From Clostridia bacterium (lineage in GTDB: Bacteria; Bacillota; Clostridia; Oscillospirales; Oscillospiraceae), in the NCBI GenBank assembly GCA_021153265.1, contig JAGKTU010000017.1:1-31900 (forward strand): a stretch of 31,900 nucleotides of DNA, read 5' to 3'. The notes below the pieces were generated by a model, which ran no database searches, had not been told where the DNA came from, and worked only from the letters and a program-made list of their open reading frames with translations. The position numbers and the translations under genes are program-made. Position 1 is the first letter of the stretch. Each line of letters begins with the position of its first letter. This document shows, piece after piece, positions 30,405 through 31,900 of this stretch.

Positions 30405-31502
30405 ATGTTTCAATTTCTCAGGCACCCCATTTGGACAATCCTTACATGGATCCTTCGCGTCCTTGTGTCACTGATCGTCCTGCTGATCCTTGCCCTGCTG
30501 GTCGTTCGCTTGATAAGCTACCACAAACATCATATTACAACAGAAAACGGCATTGACGAAGGCATTTTCGTCACCCTCGGCGGGCAGGAACAGTATCTTC
30601 TGATTCGCGGCAAGGACACCTCCAATCCGGTGATCATCTGGCTTCACGGCGGACCCTCCGGTTCCGACGCCTATGTCAACTATACCTTCGATGAACATTT
30701 GACAGACGCCTATACACTGGTCAGTTGGGACCAGCGCGGCTGCGGACGTACATACTTCCGAAATCAGGACAGTGACCCCAACAACGAATCCGCAACCTTC
30801 GAGCAGGCACAAGCAGATCTGGACGAACTGGTGGACTATATCCGCGACCGATTTAAAACCGATAAAGTGATCATCGTTGGCCACTCTTACGGCACCATGC
30901 TGGGCAGTAAATATGCCCTTGACCACCCGGATAAAGTCGCTGCCTATATCGGTGTCGGACAGGTCGTCAGCTTTGAAAGCGAAATTTACAGCTATGAAGA
31001 TGCACTCTTCAAAGCAAACATTCTGGGCGATGACACCACGCAAATGGTTGCCGCCTACGAAACCTACCAAAACGATCCTTCTCTGACGAATATGCTTGCT
31101 CTGCGGCAGCATGTCAGCAAATATCACAAGCCGGAGATCCAGACCAACACCATCTGGATGGGTGTGGCCTCCCCTTACATGGGCATCGATGATATCCGCT
31201 GGTTCTTTAAGCAGCTGGGTCCTATGGAAAATTATCTGGCGCTGAACAAGCAGCTCTATGACTACGTTCTGGAGGCAGATGTCCGGGACTATGGTACGGA
31301 CTATAAAGTGCCTGTGGGCTTCATCACCGGCTCCTGCGACTGGACGACACCGGTTAAGTATTCCGAGGATTACTGCGAACTGATCACCGCACCCCAGAAA
31401 CAATTCCACTTGATGGAGGACTGCGGTCACGCTCCTCAGTATGACCTGCCCGAAGAATTCTGCAAAACCCTGCGCTCCATGCTTGACGAGTACCTGCAAT
31501 AA
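30405..31502 (+). CDS. Membrane-anchored alpha/beta hydrolase, proline iminopeptidase-like
   Basis: A 365-residue enzyme. An N-terminal membrane segment (about 12-36) precedes the hydrolase domain. HGGPSG (81-86) forms the oxyanion region and the nucleophile elbow is GHSYG (149-153, Ser151). An Asp in TGSCDWTTP and the His of DCGHAPQYDLP complete a likely triad. HGGP and this layout resemble S33 peptidases. The ATG at 30405 has AAAGGAA upstream. Substrate unknown; it is probably exposed at the outer face of the membrane. Confidence 0.85.
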   Translation: MFQFLRHPIWTILTWILRVLVSLIVLLILALLVVRLISYHKHHITTENGIDEGIFVTLGGQEQYLLIRGKDTSNPVIIWLHGGPSGSDAYVNYTFDEHLTDAYTLVSWDQRGCGRTYFRNQDSDPNNESATFEQAQADLDELVDYIRDRFKTDKVIIVGHSYGTMLGSKYALDHPDKVAAYIGVGQVVSFESEIYSYEDALFKANILGDDTTQMVAAYETYQNDPSLTNMLALRQHVSKYHKPEIQTNTIWMGVASPYMGIDDIRWFFKQLGPMENYLALNKQLYDYVLEADVRDYGTDYKVPVGFITGSCDWTTPVKYSEDYCELITAPQKQFHLMEDCGHAPQYDLPEEFCKTLRSMLDEYLQ

Positions 31503-31512
31503 CACCATATTC

Positions 31513-31541
31513 ACACCCCATCCGTCCGGATGGGGGTGTTT
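31513..31541 (+). terminator. Terminator of the hydrolase gene
   Basis: An 11-bp stem with one bulged G (ACACCCCATCC against GGATGGGGGTGT) followed by TTTT, 11 bases after the stop codon. Confidence 0.8.
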
Positions 31542-31634
31542 TGCATGAAGATATACAACTTGCCTTCCAAAAATGCACCGTTTTTTTCAGGTAAGTGCCT
31601 GTTTTTTATCAAAATTAGCTGTCGAATTTTAGGA

Positions 31635-31667
31635 AAAGCCCTCCCGGCTTACAGCCGGGAGGGCTTT
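31635..31667 (-). terminator. Terminator of the minus-strand gene at the window end
   Basis: A perfect 15-bp stem (AAAGCCCTCCCGGCT with a 3-base loop), 4 bases past the stop codon of the partial gene. Confidence 0.8.
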
Positions 31668-31671
31668 GCAT

Positions 31672-31900
31672 TTATTCGTGCAGGTAAGCGTAAGCGGAGT
31701 CGGAGAACTTCATGATGCACTCGTACAGCGCATCCGCGTTGCTCATACGGGCGATGTAGCTTGCCATGCTGTCGGTGGCGGAGCCGTAAACACTGCCGTC
31801 TGCGTTGTAAACGGTGACGGTGACGGGAATACGGCCGTCAGCCACGGCGATCTGGGTGATGTTGATCAGGTATACACCATCGATCTCGGTGGGTGCGACA
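31672..31900 (-). CDS. C-terminal fragment of a protein extending beyond the window
   Basis: About 75 codons are visible, ending at the TAA at 31672-31674; the start lies outside. The segment VTVTVYNADGSVYGSATDSM reads like a beta-rich domain, followed by a helical tail (ADALYECIMKFSDSAYAYL). It resembles C-termini of secreted or cell-surface proteins of Oscillospiraceae in composition, but no anchor motif is present and the family is not recognised. Confidence 0.6.
   Translation of the reverse strand, partial: VAPTEIDGVYLINITQIAVADGRIPVTVTVYNADGSVYGSATDSMASYIARMSNADALYECIMKFSDSAYAYLHE

Noticed and set aside
1..31900. CRISPR arrays, insertion sequences, rRNA
   Set aside because: No regularly spaced repeat-spacer pattern, transposase or rRNA signature was seen anywhere in the window.

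Overview
The window looks like chromosome of a moderately GC-rich, anaerobic clostridial Firmicute, probably Oscillospiraceae or a relative. This rests on strong AAGGAGG-type ribosome binding sites, sigma-A promoters with 17-bp spacers, gene orders typical of Clostridia (tig-clpP-clpX-lon-engB; lepB-rbgA-rnhB-yraN; an M50 protease beside the TIGR03960/TIGR03936 radical-SAM pair), an anaerobic class III ribonucleotide reductase, and a SpoIVFB-like sporulation protease. The genus cannot be named from sequence alone.

Layout. 108-6857 (minus) is a proteostasis operon read from a promoter near 6950: tig, clpP, clpX, lon (TTG start), engB and a small Cys-rich protein. 6973-12050 (minus) is a tightly overlapping operon: lepB, rbgA, rnhB, yraN, an M19 dipeptidase, a threonine-synthase-like protein without the PLP-lysine segment, and a metallophosphoesterase. 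rplS (12192-12533) and glnA (12681-14105) follow as single minus-strand genes with clear promoters. 14150-16690 looks like accessory DNA beside tRNA-Pro(GGG): a 553-aa zinc-ribbon membrane protein, a divergent frameshifted ribbon-helix-helix gene, another gene remnant, and three 8-bp repeats at exact 11-bp spacing.

16727-20905 (minus) holds tRNA-Pro, a hotdog thioesterase, a Lar-like zinc protein, the TIGR03936/TIGR03960 pair, the SpoIVFB-like protease and a small membrane protein in the SpoIVFA position. tRNA-Ser(TGA) and an orphan 353-aa gene (plus strand) come next. 22320-25360 (minus) is the anaerobic ribonucleotide reductase locus. Here nrdD is split: a 760-aa catalytic ORF lacks the glycyl-radical tail, which is carried by a separate 53-aa ORF overlapping nrdG. 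The nrdD promoter carries two NrdR-box-like sites 32 bp apart.

25582-27700 (minus) contains trpS and a SAM methyltransferase. The methyltransferase leader holds a start codon with an RBS, an intrinsic terminator and a competing pairing, which suggests attenuation. On the plus strand follow gltX, tRNA-Ser(GGA), a CatA-like acetyltransferase and a membrane-anchored alpha/beta hydrolase. The window ends inside a minus-strand gene whose C-terminus is present.

The most notable points are the split NrdD with its glycine-radical site on a 53-aa polypeptide, the leader attenuator of the methyltransferase, the PLP-less threonine-synthase-like protein, and the decayed island next to tRNA-Pro.
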